Shown one piece after another: positions 26,143-34,975 of a stretch of DNA of 64,000 bases. Below the pieces are notes generated by a model, which was given only the letters and a program-made list of their open reading frames with translations, made no database searches and was not told where the DNA came from. Every line of letters begins with the position of its first letter. Position 1 is the stretch's first letter. The stretch covers positions 186,001 through 250,000 of the forward strand of contig JAJTEW010000002.1 of the NCBI GenBank assembly GCA_021299875.1. Reading direction: 5' to 3'. The position numbers were made by a program, and so were the translations under genes. The DNA comes from Comamonadaceae bacterium (GTDB lineage Bacteria; Pseudomonadota; Gammaproteobacteria; Burkholderiales; Burkholderiaceae_C).

Positions 26143-27444
26143 ATGAGTCAAAAAGCCTTCGCCCTCGAACCCATCGAAAAGGCCAGCATCGACGAGCTGC
26201 GCAGTCTGCAGCTCAAGCGCTTGCAGCAAACACTGCAGCACGCTTATGCCAATTCGCCGGTCTACCGCGCCAAGTTTGATGCCGCAGGCGTGCACCCGGA
26301 CGATTGCAAAACATTGGCTGACATCGCCAAATTTCCCTTCACCACCAAGTCGGACCTGCGTGACAGCTACCCCTTTGGCATGTTCGCCGTGCCGCGCGAG
26401 CAATGCGCTCGCATCCACGCATCGAGTGGCACCACCGGCAAGCCCACGGTGGTGGGCTACACGCTCAAAGACATCGACACCTGGTCTACTGTCGTGGCGC
26501 GCAGCATCCGCGCAGGCGGTGCCAAGCCCGGCGATATGGTTCACGTGAGCTATGGTTATGGCCTGTTCACCGGCGGCATGGGCGCACACTACGGCGCTGA
26601 AAAACTGGGCCTCACCGTGGTGCCTTTTGGTGGCGGTCAGACAGAACGCCAGGTTCAGCTGATCCAGGACTTCCAGTCCAACATCATCATGGTCACACCC
26701 AGCTATATGCTGGCGATTGCGGACGAGTTTGAGCGTCAGGGCATCGACCCCACGAGCAGCTCGCTGCGCATCGGCATCTTTGGTGCCGAGCCTTGGACCA
26801 ACGACATGCGCGCCGCCATCGAAAAACGCATGGCCATCGACGCGGTCGACATTTACGGCCTGTCTGAAGTGATGGGCCCGGGCGTGGCCAGCGAGTGCAT
26901 CGAAACCAAAGACGGTCCCACCATCTGGGAAGACCATTTCTACCCTGAGATCATTCACCCCGACACCGGTGAGCCTGTGGCTGACGGCGAGATGGGCGAG
27001 CTGGTGTTCACCAGCCTGACCAAAGAAGCGCTGCCCATCATCCGTTACCGTACCCGCGACCTGACCCGATTGCTGCCCGGCACGGCGCGCAGCATGCGCC
27101 GCATGGAAAAGATCACAGGTCGCAGCGATGACATGATGATCATCCGGGGTGTGAACGTGTTCCCCAGCCAGATCGAAGAGCTGATCTTGAAGCGCACCGA
27201 GCTGGCACCGCATTACCAATGTGTGCTGACCCGCACAGGTCCGATGGACGATTTGAGCGTGCGGGTAGAGACCAAGCCCGGCGTGTCACCCGACAGCACA
27301 CAGGCGCGAGCCGCCGCCAAACAGCTGCAACACGACATCAAGGTCTTCATTGGCACCAGCGTGTCGATCGAGCTCAAAGCCGAAGGTGGTATTGAGCGCA
27401 GTCAAGGCAAAGCCAAGCGGGTGGTGGATTTGCGCAGCCAGTGA
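26143..27444 (+). CDS. paaK: PaaK, phenylacetate-CoA ligase
   Basis: 433 residues from ATG 26143, which has GGAG 7 bases upstream; an in-frame upstream start runs into paaI and is not preferred. The AMP-binding signature is HASSGTTGKPTVVGYT at about 88-103, with YGLSEVMGPG as the second adenylation motif and the C-terminal domain containing RSDDMMIIRGVNVFP. It activates phenylacetate to its CoA ester with ATP, the first step of the pathway. Ends one base before the convergent apaH stop. Confidence 0.95.
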   Translation: MSQKAFALEPIEKASIDELRSLQLKRLQQTLQHAYANSPVYRAKFDAAGVHPDDCKTLADIAKFPFTTKSDLRDSYPFGMFAVPREQCARIHASSGTTGKPTVVGYTLKDIDTWSTVVARSIRAGGAKPGDMVHVSYGYGLFTGGMGAHYGAEKLGLTVVPFGGGQTERQVQLIQDFQSNIIMVTPSYMLAIADEFERQGIDPTSSSLRIGIFGAEPWTNDMRAAIEKRMAIDAVDIYGLSEVMGPGVASECIETKDGPTIWEDHFYPEIIHPDTGEPVADGEMGELVFTSLTKEALPIIRYRTRDLTRLLPGTARSMRRMEKITGRSDDMMIIRGVNVFPSQIEELILKRTELAPHYQCVLTRTGPMDDLSVRVETKPGVSPDSTQARAAAKQLQHDIKVFIGTSVSIELKAEGGIERSQGKAKRVVDLRSQ

Positions 27445-27445
27445 T

Positions 27446-28273
27446 TTACCCGGGCCTTTGTGCTTGCGGGCAGGGCACCTGCAGTCTTTCATGGCTGCCA
27501 TCGGTGTTCAGCCGCATGGCACTGAGGCGTCCACCCCACACACAGCCTGAATCCATGGCCCAAACATCCTGACGTGGCGGCGTCTGGAGGGTCGACCAAT
27601 GCCCGAAAGCCACGGTGGTGCCCGCTGTTTGGCGACCAGGAACTTCAAACCACGGCACATGACCGGCAGGGGCCTGTCCAGCGGCCTCTTTGGTGTCAAA
27701 CTCCATCTCACCTGAGAGCGTGCAAAACCGCAAACGGGTCAAAGCGTTCACCACCACGCGCCATCGGTCAAATCCCTGCAAGTTGTCGTGCCAAGCCGAA
27801 GGCTGGTTGCCGTACATCTGGCGCAAAAAATCAAGCCAATCCGGCCCGCGCAAAACCGATTCAACTTCGGCAGCCAAGGCCAGGGTTTGCGTCACCGTCC
27901 AAGTGGGTAACACGCCAGCATGGACCGACAGCACGCCGTGAGACCACAGGGCCAGGGCTTGGTGCCGAAGCCATTGAATCAATTCGTTTTTGTCTGGGGC
28001 TTGCAACAAGGCGCTCAAGGTGTCCGTGCGTCCGGCCTGACGCAAGCCATTGGCCACAGCCAAGCCATGTAAGTCATGGTTGCCCAGCACGCAGTGCACG
28101 CTGCCATCCAAAGCCATCAGGCGTCTGAGAACGGCCACTGAATCTGGGCCACGGTTGATCAAATCACCCAAGATGACCAGTTGATCTCGACTGGGAGAAA
28201 AACCAATGGTCTCCAGCAAGTGTCCGAAAGGTTGGTCGCAACCTTGAATATCACCGATCCAATAACAGGCCAT
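27446..28273 (-). CDS. apaH: ApaH, symmetrical diadenosine tetraphosphatase
   Basis: 275 residues from ATG 28273 (start of MACYWIGDIQGCDQ). Metallophosphatase motifs are in order: GDIQGC (D-x-Q variant of GDxHG), LGDLINRGPDS, LGNHDLHGLA, and a later HAGVLPTW. The enzyme hydrolyses Ap4A to two ADP and can also decap Np4-RNA. A longer reading upstream to 28360 crosses the AT-rich divergent region and lacks support. Monocistronic here, divergent from the H-NS gene. Confidence 0.93.
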   Translation of the reverse strand: MACYWIGDIQGCDQPFGHLLETIGFSPSRDQLVILGDLINRGPDSVAVLRRLMALDGSVHCVLGNHDLHGLAVANGLRQAGRTDTLSALLQAPDKNELIQWLRHQALALWSHGVLSVHAGVLPTWTVTQTLALAAEVESVLRGPDWLDFLRQMYGNQPSAWHDNLQGFDRWRVVVNALTRLRFCTLSGEMEFDTKEAAGQAPAGHVPWFEVPGRQTAGTTVAFGHWSTLQTPPRQDVWAMDSGCVWGGRLSAMRLNTDGSHERLQVPCPQAQRPG

Positions 28274-28441
28274 TGGCGTTTTATATAAAAAAATTAATGA
28301 GAGGTTCTGATGTTGGGTCAGACTGAAAGAGCTGCTTAATGAATAAAAAAATGCGTTCAATCAATAAATCGATGAAGGGACTGTACGCGCCAATCGATTT
28401 TGAGTTATATTATGTTTTTTTATTTATTCAGGGGAAGCAAC
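28274..28441. promoter_or_regulatory. AT-rich divergent promoter region between apaH and the H-NS gene
   Basis: These 168 bases are far richer in A and T than the flanking genes, with runs such as TTTATATAAAAAAATTAATG and TTATATTATGTTTTTTTATT. They are probably an H-NS-type binding region with the promoters for both genes. Exact promoter boxes could not be assigned with confidence. Confidence 0.5.
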
Positions 28442-28741
28442 ATGACACAGTCTTACAAAGAACTTTTGCAACAGCGTGAAGCACTCGAATTGGCCATTTC
28501 GAAGGCGCGTCAGAATGAAATTTCTACAGCAGTGACCAAAGTGCGTGAATTGGTGGCTGAATTTGGACTCACCGCCCAAGACGTCTTTCCTGGACGTGCC
28601 AGCAAAGGCATGGCATCCAAAGCCGTCAGCAAAGTGGCTCCCAAGTACCGCGACCCCGCAACAGGACAAACTTGGACTGGCCGTGGCAAAGCGCCCAAAT
28701 GGATCGAAGGCCGTGACCGCAAGCCTTTTGTGATTGCCTAA
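28442..28741 (+). CDS. H-NS-family nucleoid protein
   Basis: 99 residues from ATG 28442 with GGGGAAG upstream. The N-terminal half is a predicted coiled coil for dimerisation (about 4-45). The C-terminal half contains the H-NS DNA-binding core around YRDPATGQTWTGRGKAPKWI, with TWTGRGKAPKW as the minor-groove AT-hook-like loop. It silences AT-rich DNA. The preceding AT-rich gap suggests autoregulation, an inference. A strong terminator follows. Confidence 0.93.
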   Translation: MTQSYKELLQQREALELAISKARQNEISTAVTKVRELVAEFGLTAQDVFPGRASKGMASKAVSKVAPKYRDPATGQTWTGRGKAPKWIEGRDRKPFVIA

Positions 28742-28805
28742 AATTGAAAACCGGTGCTTTGACATGCCCACTGGTTATTCCAGTTGCTGATTAAAGTCTC
28801 TCATT

Positions 28806-28833
28806 GAAACCCCGTCACGACGGGGTTTCTTTT
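28806..28833 (+). terminator. Intrinsic terminator after the H-NS gene
   Basis: GAAACCCCGTC and GACGGGGTTTC form an 11-bp inverted repeat (28806-28816, 28819-28829), followed by TTTT. Confidence 0.85.
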
Positions 28834-28880
28834 GGATGCCCTTGAATGGGTGAGAAGCCTAAAAACTGTTCTTGTTTGCA

Positions 28881-29600
28881 TCAGATGGGCGCTGATGAGC
28901 CAAAACGTCGGTCTCTGCCTGCAAACCAAACCAGCGCCTGATTCAATGTTTCGCCGGTGAAGTCAGGCCATAGTTCTTCGCAAAAAAATAATTCTGCATA
29001 AGCGGCTTGCCACAACAGGAAATTACTCACCCGGGATTCGCCGCCCGTTCGAATCAGTAAATCGACTTCGGGTGCATCGGCAGTGGACAAATAAGGAGCC
29101 AATGAGGCTTCAGTCAAAGAATCCAAATTCAAATTGGAATTGCTTTTTTGCCAAGCTTTTACCGCTTGCAGCATGTCCCAGCGACCGCCATAGTTGGCAC
29201 AAATATGGAGCGTGATGCCCACATTGTGGGCTGTTTGCAGCTCTGCATCGGCGATCAGTTCTTGCAATGATTCCGAGAATCGCTGCCTATCGCCCAGTAC
29301 TTTGAGGCGAACACCATTGGCGTTCATGTCTCGAATCTCTTTTTTGAGATAAGTCATGAACAAGCCCATCAAACCACTGACCTCTTCGGGGGGGCGCTTC
29401 CAGTTTTCTGTGCTGAAAGCAAAAAGACTCAAGTCAGGGATGCCCATTTCCGCGCATGCCTTGACGATATCTCGAACCCTTTGAGCGCCTGCTGCATGGC
29501 CGAGCCCCGCTGGCATGAAACGTTTTTTAGCCCAACGCCGGTTGCCATCCATGATGATGGCAATGTGCCGGGGCAATGAGAGTGGTGTAGGGGTGGACAA
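28881..29600 (-). CDS. uppS: Undecaprenyl diphosphate synthase (cis-prenyltransferase)
   Basis: 239 residues beginning with TTG 29600; no ATG is available before the catalytic HIAIIMDGNRRWA motif, so the TTG is required. Other signature regions are present: FSTENWKRP, CANYGGRWD, and the C-terminal LLIRTGGESRVSNFLLWQ. It condenses isopentenyl diphosphate into the C55 lipid carrier for peptidoglycan. Usually uppS sits with frr, cdsA and dxr in Burkholderiales, but here the neighbours are an H-NS gene and a hypothetical gene, so this may be a second copy. Confidence 0.92.
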   Translation of the reverse strand: MSTPTPLSLPRHIAIIMDGNRRWAKKRFMPAGLGHAAGAQRVRDIVKACAEMGIPDLSLFAFSTENWKRPPEEVSGLMGLFMTYLKKEIRDMNANGVRLKVLGDRQRFSESLQELIADAELQTAHNVGITLHICANYGGRWDMLQAVKAWQKSNSNLNLDSLTEASLAPYLSTADAPEVDLLIRTGGESRVSNFLLWQAAYAELFFCEELWPDFTGETLNQALVWFAGRDRRFGSSAPI

Positions 29601-29677
29601 GGGCGGGCGACTTTTTGAGTTTTAATTTTACGCGCCTGTTAAGCTGAAAGCGCTTATTGGCCTTTCAGGGAGTCGCC

Positions 29678-30295
29678 ATGACACCACAGATTCAAGAGTT
29701 TCTAGACCGAATTGAGCTGATCGAACGGGCCATTGAGCAAGAGGCCAAGATTCGCCGCCAGCAATGGCAGACCCATTTTGATGAGCACAAGCTGCGCTTT
29801 GAAAAAGAGGTGTTGGCCCAACAAAGGCGCTTCAAGGCGGGTTTGTGGGCTTACGTGTTAACAGCTCAGTGGCGACATGTCTTGTGCGTTCCCTTCATTT
29901 ACCCCGTGCTGGTGCCCATGCTGCTGTTGGATGTGTTTGTTTCGGTTTACCAGTGGGTGTGTTTTCCTCTGTGCGGGATCCCCAGGGTTCAAAGGTCAGA
30001 CTTTTGGGTGTTTGATCGCTCACACCTAGCGTATCTGAATGGGCTTGAAAAAATCAATTGTGCTTATTGCGCTTACGGCAATGGCTTGATTGCATACTGC
30101 CGTGAAATTTTTGGTTTGACCGAGCAGTATTGGTGTCCCATCAAGCATTCGCGACGCGTCCTACAGGCCCATCCCTATTACCACGGCTTTGTCGATTACG
30201 GCGATGCGGAAAACTACCTTTCGGAGCTGACTCGTTTGCGGTCTGAATTGAAAGCGATGCACAAGCAGAGCGTGAAGACCGAAGACGGCCTGTGA
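29678..30295 (+). CDS. Conserved hypothetical protein, coiled coil plus membrane hairpin plus Cys-rich domain
   Basis: 205 residues from ATG 29678, with GGGAG upstream. Residues 7-55 are a charged coiled coil. A hydrophobic segment (about 66-100) likely enters the membrane once or as a hairpin. The C-terminal half carries C128, C131, C141, C153 and H157 in an NCAYCAYGNG / YWCPIKHSRR context, which could bind a metal or an iron-sulfur cluster. I do not recognise a named family. Gap of 77 bases from the divergent uppS start. Confidence 0.75.
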   Translation: MTPQIQEFLDRIELIERAIEQEAKIRRQQWQTHFDEHKLRFEKEVLAQQRRFKAGLWAYVLTAQWRHVLCVPFIYPVLVPMLLLDVFVSVYQWVCFPLCGIPRVQRSDFWVFDRSHLAYLNGLEKINCAYCAYGNGLIAYCREIFGLTEQYWCPIKHSRRVLQAHPYYHGFVDYGDAENYLSELTRLRSELKAMHKQSVKTEDGL

Positions 30296-30363
30296 AGTCG
30301 GACAAATGTGGCCTGTCACGTCATCGACACCCCCGTGGTTGAAAGCCCCATACAGTGATTGAC

Positions 30364-30819
30364 ATGAAAACATTCGCAAATTTGGCCGAGTTGGCCGCTT
30401 GTGTCGGCCAAGACGTGGCTGTGACCGAGTGGGTGGAAATCACCCAGCATCAGATCAACCAATTTGCCGAGGCCACGGGGGATCACCAGTGGATCCACGT
30501 TGACGTGGAGCGGGCCAAGCAGGGGCCTTTTGGTGCGCCTATCGCGCATGGTTTTTTGACGCTGTCCTTGTTGCCTCAGTTTTTTGACAAGACCATCCAT
30601 GTCAGCAGCAAGAAAATGGGTGTCAATTACGGCTTGAACAAAGTGCGTTTCATGGCGCCCGTCCCTGTGGGCAGCCGATTGCGTGGGCATTTGCACCTGC
30701 ATTCGGCCACGCCCATTGAAGGCGGTGGTTTTCAGTTGCAGTGGAACGTCACGGTGGAGCGTGAAGGCAGCGACAAACCTGTTTGTGCGGCCGAGTCTTT
30801 GGTGCGCATTTACGCCTGA
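30364..30819 (+). CDS. MaoC-like (R)-specific enoyl-CoA hydratase
   Basis: 151 residues, single hotdog domain. The hydratase-2 motif is seen as D40 and H45 in FAEATGDHQWIHVD, followed by GPFGAPIAHGFLTLSLL. Such enzymes form (R)-3-hydroxyacyl-CoA, for example for polyhydroxyalkanoate or acyl-CoA catabolism. A GTG at 30355 is an alternative start. The last 10 bases overlap the convergent trmL gene. Confidence 0.85.
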   Translation: MKTFANLAELAACVGQDVAVTEWVEITQHQINQFAEATGDHQWIHVDVERAKQGPFGAPIAHGFLTLSLLPQFFDKTIHVSSKKMGVNYGLNKVRFMAPVPVGSRLRGHLHLHSATPIEGGGFQLQWNVTVEREGSDKPVCAAESLVRIYA

Positions 30820-31307
30820 GCGGGCGGTCCTTGCGTGGTGGGTGCCCCACCGAACCTGTTTTGCCGCCAAGCCTCGAACACGGTGACAGCCACCGCGTTG
30901 GACAGGTTGAGACTGCGCTGACCTTCAAGCATGGGCAGTTTGATGCGTTGAGTGAGCGCAAACTTCTCGCGCAATTCGGGCGACAAGCCACGCGTCTCCG
31001 AGCCAAAAATCAGCCAATCACCGGGTTCGAAGCGCACACCGAAAGCGGCTCGACTGCCTTTGGTGGTCAGGGCAAACATGCGTTCTGGTGTGGGTCGCTC
31101 TTGGGTCATAAAAGCATCCCAATCTGCGTGGCGACGCAAGTCGGCGTACTCGTGGTAATCAAGCCCAGCCCGCCGCATGTGTTTGTCATCCATCGAAAAC
31201 CCCAAGGGTTCCACCAAGTGCAAAGTGCAACCGGTGTTGGCCGCGAGTCGGATGACGTTGCCGGTGTTCGGCGGGATTTCAGGTTCAACCAAGACAATAT
31301 GAAACAT
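30810..31307 (-). CDS. trmL: TrmL, tRNA (cytidine/uridine-34 2'-O)-methyltransferase
   Basis: 165 residues from ATG 31307, matching the usual MFHIVLVEPEIPPNTGN start; ATG 31316 is an alternative. SPOUT-family methyltransferase with the knotted SAM site: FGSETRGLS, LPM and SLNLSNAVAV near the C-terminus. It methylates the wobble ribose in certain leucine tRNAs. It is encoded just downstream of comF on the same strand. Confidence 0.92.
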   Translation of the reverse strand: MFHIVLVEPEIPPNTGNVIRLAANTGCTLHLVEPLGFSMDDKHMRRAGLDYHEYADLRRHADWDAFMTQERPTPERMFALTTKGSRAAFGVRFEPGDWLIFGSETRGLSPELREKFALTQRIKLPMLEGQRSLNLSNAVAVTVFEAWRQNRFGGAPTTQGPPAQA

Positions 31308-31352
31308 GGCACACATTGTGCCTTGCTGTCTGGCTTGGCTGGCCTCACGTCA

Positions 31353-32096
31353 TCAGGAAGCCAAGGGGTCGGTTCTGGCCAAAACCAGGGCGCTGATGTG
31401 GGCCGCGCCCGCTTGGCGCAGCACGCGCGCTGCCGAATGCAAAGAGGCGCCACTGGTCATCACATCGTCCACCAACACCACCCGTTTTCCTCTCAGCTGC
31501 GCCGCCCTCAAGGGCTCCACAGCGAATGCGCCCACCACATTGGCCAGTCGCTCATGGCGGGGCAGCAAGTGCTGTGAGGGGGTGTCGCGGGTGCGCAGCA
31601 GCAATTGAACATCTGCCTTGTCGGGGCTCAGTTGCCGGGCCAGTTCCCATGCTTGGTTGTAGCCCCGAAAGGCCAGTCTTTGTGGTGAAAGTGGCATCGG
31701 CAACACCAGATCCGCGTTGGCCAGCACATCATCGGCCCAGGGGGTGCTCATCATCAAGGTGGCCAAGGCATGGGACCAACCGGCCTGTTGTTGGAACTTG
31801 AATCTTGCAATCAGGTCAACCCAAGGCCAAGCGTAGGTCACGGCGGCCAGGCAGATATCGAGAGGTGGTGGTTCGGCATGGCAGTCTGGGCAGTGCCGCC
31901 CAGTGTTCATCCATGGCAATGCACATCCAGTACAACGGTTTTGGGGTTGGGCAAAACGGCTGATGCAAGCTTCACACAAAGGCGCATGAGGCCAGTCTTG
32001 ACAAATCGCGCAGCGGCTGGGCAACCAGCGCCAAAACCCCGCTGGACCTTTTGCGCTCGGCGCGAAAGACTTCGCCTTGAGGAAGAGAGGCCACAT
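31353..32096 (-). CDS. ComF-family phosphoribosyltransferase-like protein
   Basis: 247 residues from ATG 32096. An N-terminal zinc-ribbon-like region has paired cysteines (CAIC, CEAC, CTGC, CPDC). The C-terminal phosphoribosyltransferase fold has the signature VVLVDDVMTSGAS and the preceding RGYNQAWELA segment. ComF proteins act in uptake or processing of transforming DNA; some relatives are of unclear role. The start at 32096 leaves about 107 bases to the divergent methyltransferase gene; a longer reading to 32204 would abut it and is less likely. Confidence 0.85.
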   Translation of the reverse strand: MWPLFLKAKSFAPSAKGPAGFWRWLPSRCAICQDWPHAPLCEACISRFAQPQNRCTGCALPWMNTGRHCPDCHAEPPPLDICLAAVTYAWPWVDLIARFKFQQQAGWSHALATLMMSTPWADDVLANADLVLPMPLSPQRLAFRGYNQAWELARQLSPDKADVQLLLRTRDTPSQHLLPRHERLANVVGAFAVEPLRAAQLRGKRVVLVDDVMTSGASLHSAARVLRQAGAAHISALVLARTDPLAS

Positions 32097-32203
32097 CCTG
32101 TCAATATACTCAAGCCAAAAGCCATGAGCAAGGCGGTACCCCCCCCGATTCAGCTGGGTGTGCAAAAAGTAAGTCATCCGCTCGTTATTCATTTCAATCA
32201 TCA

Positions 32204-33121
32204 ATGTCTCCAGTTTCCAGACCCCCGTCCATGGACCCTGTGGCTGCAGCCAGGTGGCTGGGCAGACCTGCGCCCGCTTTAATTTCGCCTTGGTTGCATG
32301 AGGAAGTGGCCTCCCGCATGCAGGAGCGTTTGGACTTCATCACCCTGCAACCCAAACAATGGGTTCACTGGGAGCCTTTGAGGGGAGGCGTGGCTGCGCA
32401 CAGGTCCCTGGTGCAGCGTTACCCCAACGCTCGGGCATGGTTGGTCTGTGAACAAGCTGAAAATGCTCTGGCTGCGCGTTCCTTGATGGCGCGCAATTGG
32501 AGGCAGGTGCTGGCTTGGCGTGAACAAAAGCAGCAGCTTGGCTTGCCCTCAGAGTCATCGGCCGACATGCTATGGGCCAATATGCAACTCCATGGACATC
32601 CCGAACCACAAGCCTTGCTGCGAGCGTGGCATCAAGCGTTGTCCGTGAACGGATTTTTGATGTTTTCGTGCTTCGGTCCCGATACCTTGCGCGAATTGCG
32701 CCAAGTCTATGAACGTGCTGGGTGGCCCCAACCGGCGCATGAGTTCACCGACATGCACGATTGGGGTGACATGTTGGTGCATGCGGGATTTGCCGAGCCG
32801 GTCATGGACATGGAACGGATCACCTTGACCTATGCCTCGCCAGAGAGTCTTTTGGCCGAATTGCGCGAACTCGGGCGCAATTTGCACATCCATCGTTTTG
32901 CAGGACTTCGAGGTCGCACTTGGAAACGGACCTTATTGAGTGCCTTGATGGCGCTGGCTCGTCCAGAGCATGATGGCCGTCTCTCTTTGAGCTTTGAAAT
33001 CGTGTATGGCCATGCTCTGAAACCCCAGCCCAGACTCAAATTGGCATCAAAAACAGAAATCGGACTGGACCAAATGCGACATATGCTGCGTTCGTCTGGG
33101 GGTATGCCGGACAAACTTTGA
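32204..33121 (+). CDS. BioC-like methyltransferase with degenerate SAM-binding motif
   Basis: 305 residues. Overall layout resembles malonyl-ACP O-methyltransferase BioC: an N-terminal helix region SMDPVAAARWLG, a central methyltransferase core with MFSCFGPDTLREL and DMHDWGDMLVHAGF, and an RxGLD-like ending (TEIGLDQMRHML). The glycine-rich motif I, normally around DxGxGxG, reads WVHWEPLRGGVAAH here. SAM binding or activity is therefore uncertain. BioC starts biotin synthesis by methylating malonyl-ACP; no other bio gene is nearby. ATG 32231 is an alternative start. Confidence 0.7.
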   Translation: MSPVSRPPSMDPVAAARWLGRPAPALISPWLHEEVASRMQERLDFITLQPKQWVHWEPLRGGVAAHRSLVQRYPNARAWLVCEQAENALAARSLMARNWRQVLAWREQKQQLGLPSESSADMLWANMQLHGHPEPQALLRAWHQALSVNGFLMFSCFGPDTLRELRQVYERAGWPQPAHEFTDMHDWGDMLVHAGFAEPVMDMERITLTYASPESLLAELRELGRNLHIHRFAGLRGRTWKRTLLSALMALARPEHDGRLSLSFEIVYGHALKPQPRLKLASKTEIGLDQMRHMLRSSGGMPDKL

Positions 33122-33216
33122 GTTTTGTCAAAAGCGGGATTGTTCTCAGGTAAAATCCGCCCGAAATTGATCGCAGTGATTGCTTGATTGCGTGTTAGGT
33201 TATTGAAAGTTGACAG

Positions 33217-33693
33217 ATGTCAAATCAGGCTTACCAGTTTGCTCAAGTGTCTGGTCCCTCCATCCATTGGCGGCTCAAACGCAATTGTTCCTTTACCCCA
33301 GTCCAACTGGGCTGGGTTTACATGCTTTTGTGCGCCGTTTCTTTGGGTATTGGGGTGTTTTTCTGGTTGCAAGGGGCCACCCTCGTGTTGGCTTTTGCTG
33401 GCTTGGAAGTGGCTGTTGTGGGCTTGGCTTTTTTGGCCTATGCCCGTCATGCGGCGGACGGTGAAATGATCTCGCTTCAAGGCGCCAATTTGGTGGTGGA
33501 GTTGGAAACGGCAGGTCGCCTCGAAAGGGCAGAGTTTGAGCGTCAATGGGTGAGGGTGGAGCCCAAATCCGGAGACCTGAGCTTGATCGAGTTGTCGGGT
33601 CAAGGTCGTTCGATTGAGGTGGGGCGCTTTGTGCGCCCTGAACTGCGGCAGGTGCTGGCGCGAGAAATCAGAAAGGCGTTGCGTTCAACGTGA
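33217..33693 (+). CDS. DUF2244 membrane protein of the cytochrome oxidase locus
   Basis: 158 residues with two hydrophobic segments (about 32-50 and 55-75) and a soluble C-terminal half ending in GRFVRPELRQVLAREI. This matches DUF2244, a family often encoded immediately before coxB. Function is unknown; a role in oxidase assembly is inferred only from position. Confidence 0.85.
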   Translation: MSNQAYQFAQVSGPSIHWRLKRNCSFTPVQLGWVYMLLCAVSLGIGVFFWLQGATLVLAFAGLEVAVVGLAFLAYARHAADGEMISLQGANLVVELETAGRLERAEFERQWVRVEPKSGDLSLIELSGQGRSIEVGRFVRPELRQVLAREIRKALRST

Positions 33694-33769
33694 TGCCCAG
33701 TGGCAGTATGGATCTGCAACAGTTTTTTATAGTGTGAGTTCAACAGTGTCTTGGAAGTTAGTGAGAACC

Positions 33770-34942
33770 ATGAAGAATATGTCCAACCAATTGGCTTCGC
33801 TGCTGTCACGCGCGGGCATTTTTGCAGGTGCATGGGTGGCGACCGCAGCCCACGCTGTCAACGACTTGCCGGGTGGCCCCGCGGTCAATCAGCTCAATTT
33901 GCATCCCGCCGTCACCAAAATTGCCGAAGAGCAGCAGTGGTTGCATTGGTTCATGCTGATCCTTTGCACGGTCATTTTCATCGCCGTTTTTGCGGTCATG
34001 TTTTATTCCATTTGGAAGCACCGCAAGTCGGTGGGTCACAAACCGGCCACTTTCACCGAGTCCATCACGGTCGAGGTGGTTTGGACCGCTGTGCCCTTCA
34101 TCATTGTGATCTTGATGGCTTTGCCGGCCACCAAGGTTTTGGTGGCCCAAAAAGACACCACCAATGCCGATTTGACCGTCAAGGTCACGGGTTACCAGTG
34201 GAAATGGGGTTATGACTACATCAATGGTCAAGGCGAAGGTCTGAGCTACATCTCTACGCTCGATTCATCGCACCGCGCCATGTCGGATGCTGGCAAACCA
34301 GCGGGTGACAATTACCTGCTCAAAGTGGATTACCCCTTGGTGGTGCCTGTGGGCCAAAAAGTTCGCGTGATCACCACGGCCAATGATGTGATCCATGCCT
34401 TTGCGGTGCCTGCCTTTGGCATCAAACAAGACGCCATCCCGGGTTTTGTGCGCGACACCTGGTTCCGTGCTGAAAAAACCGGTGATTTTTACGGCCAATG
34501 CCAAGAGTTGTGTGGCAAAGAGCATGCCTACATGCCCATCCATGTGAAGGTGTTGTCTGCGGAAGATTACACCGCTTGGGTGGCCACCGAGAAGAAAAAA
34601 CAATTGGCCAAAGCCGATGATCCCAGCAAGGTTTGGGCGCTGGACGATTTGGCCAAGCGCGGTGAAAAAGTTTACGCATCCAACTGCATTGCTTGCCACC
34701 AAGCCGCTGGCAAAGCCGCTGGCCCGATCAAGGCGCTTGACGGCTCCGCCATTGTTTTGGATGCCGACAAGTCCAAGCAAATTGCCATCTTGCTCAACGG
34801 TGCTGCCAACGGTGCCATGCCGGCTTGGAAACAGTTGTCAGATACCGACATCGCGGCTGTGGTGACTTACACCAAAAACAATTGGTCGAACAAGACCGGG
34901 CAAATCGTGCAGCCCGCTGACATTTTGGCCGCACGCAAATAA
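33770..34942 (+). CDS. coxB: Cytochrome c oxidase subunit II with fused cytochrome c domain
   Basis: 390 residues from ATG 33770. Two membrane helices follow a signal-like start. The CuA site is seen in HAFAVPAFGIKQD and CQELCGKEHAYMPI. The C-terminal 100 residues form a cytochrome c domain with heme attachment CIACH and a candidate axial methionine in NGAMPAW. It accepts electrons for the aa3-type oxidase. The extended reading upstream to 33614 overlaps DUF2244 and is rejected. Confidence 0.95.
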   Translation: MKNMSNQLASLLSRAGIFAGAWVATAAHAVNDLPGGPAVNQLNLHPAVTKIAEEQQWLHWFMLILCTVIFIAVFAVMFYSIWKHRKSVGHKPATFTESITVEVVWTAVPFIIVILMALPATKVLVAQKDTTNADLTVKVTGYQWKWGYDYINGQGEGLSYISTLDSSHRAMSDAGKPAGDNYLLKVDYPLVVPVGQKVRVITTANDVIHAFAVPAFGIKQDAIPGFVRDTWFRAEKTGDFYGQCQELCGKEHAYMPIHVKVLSAEDYTAWVATEKKKQLAKADDPSKVWALDDLAKRGEKVYASNCIACHQAAGKAAGPIKALDGSAIVLDADKSKQIAILLNGAANGAMPAWKQLSDTDIAAVVTYTKNNWSNKTGQIVQPADILAARK

Positions 34943-34975
34943 AGCCCAACCGTATTCAAATCAAAGGAAATCAAG

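Noticed and set aside
33125..33156. TTGTCA and TAAAAT as a promoter ahead of DUF2244/coxB
   Set aside because: The spacing is 20 bases, longer than a sigma-70 promoter tolerates well.
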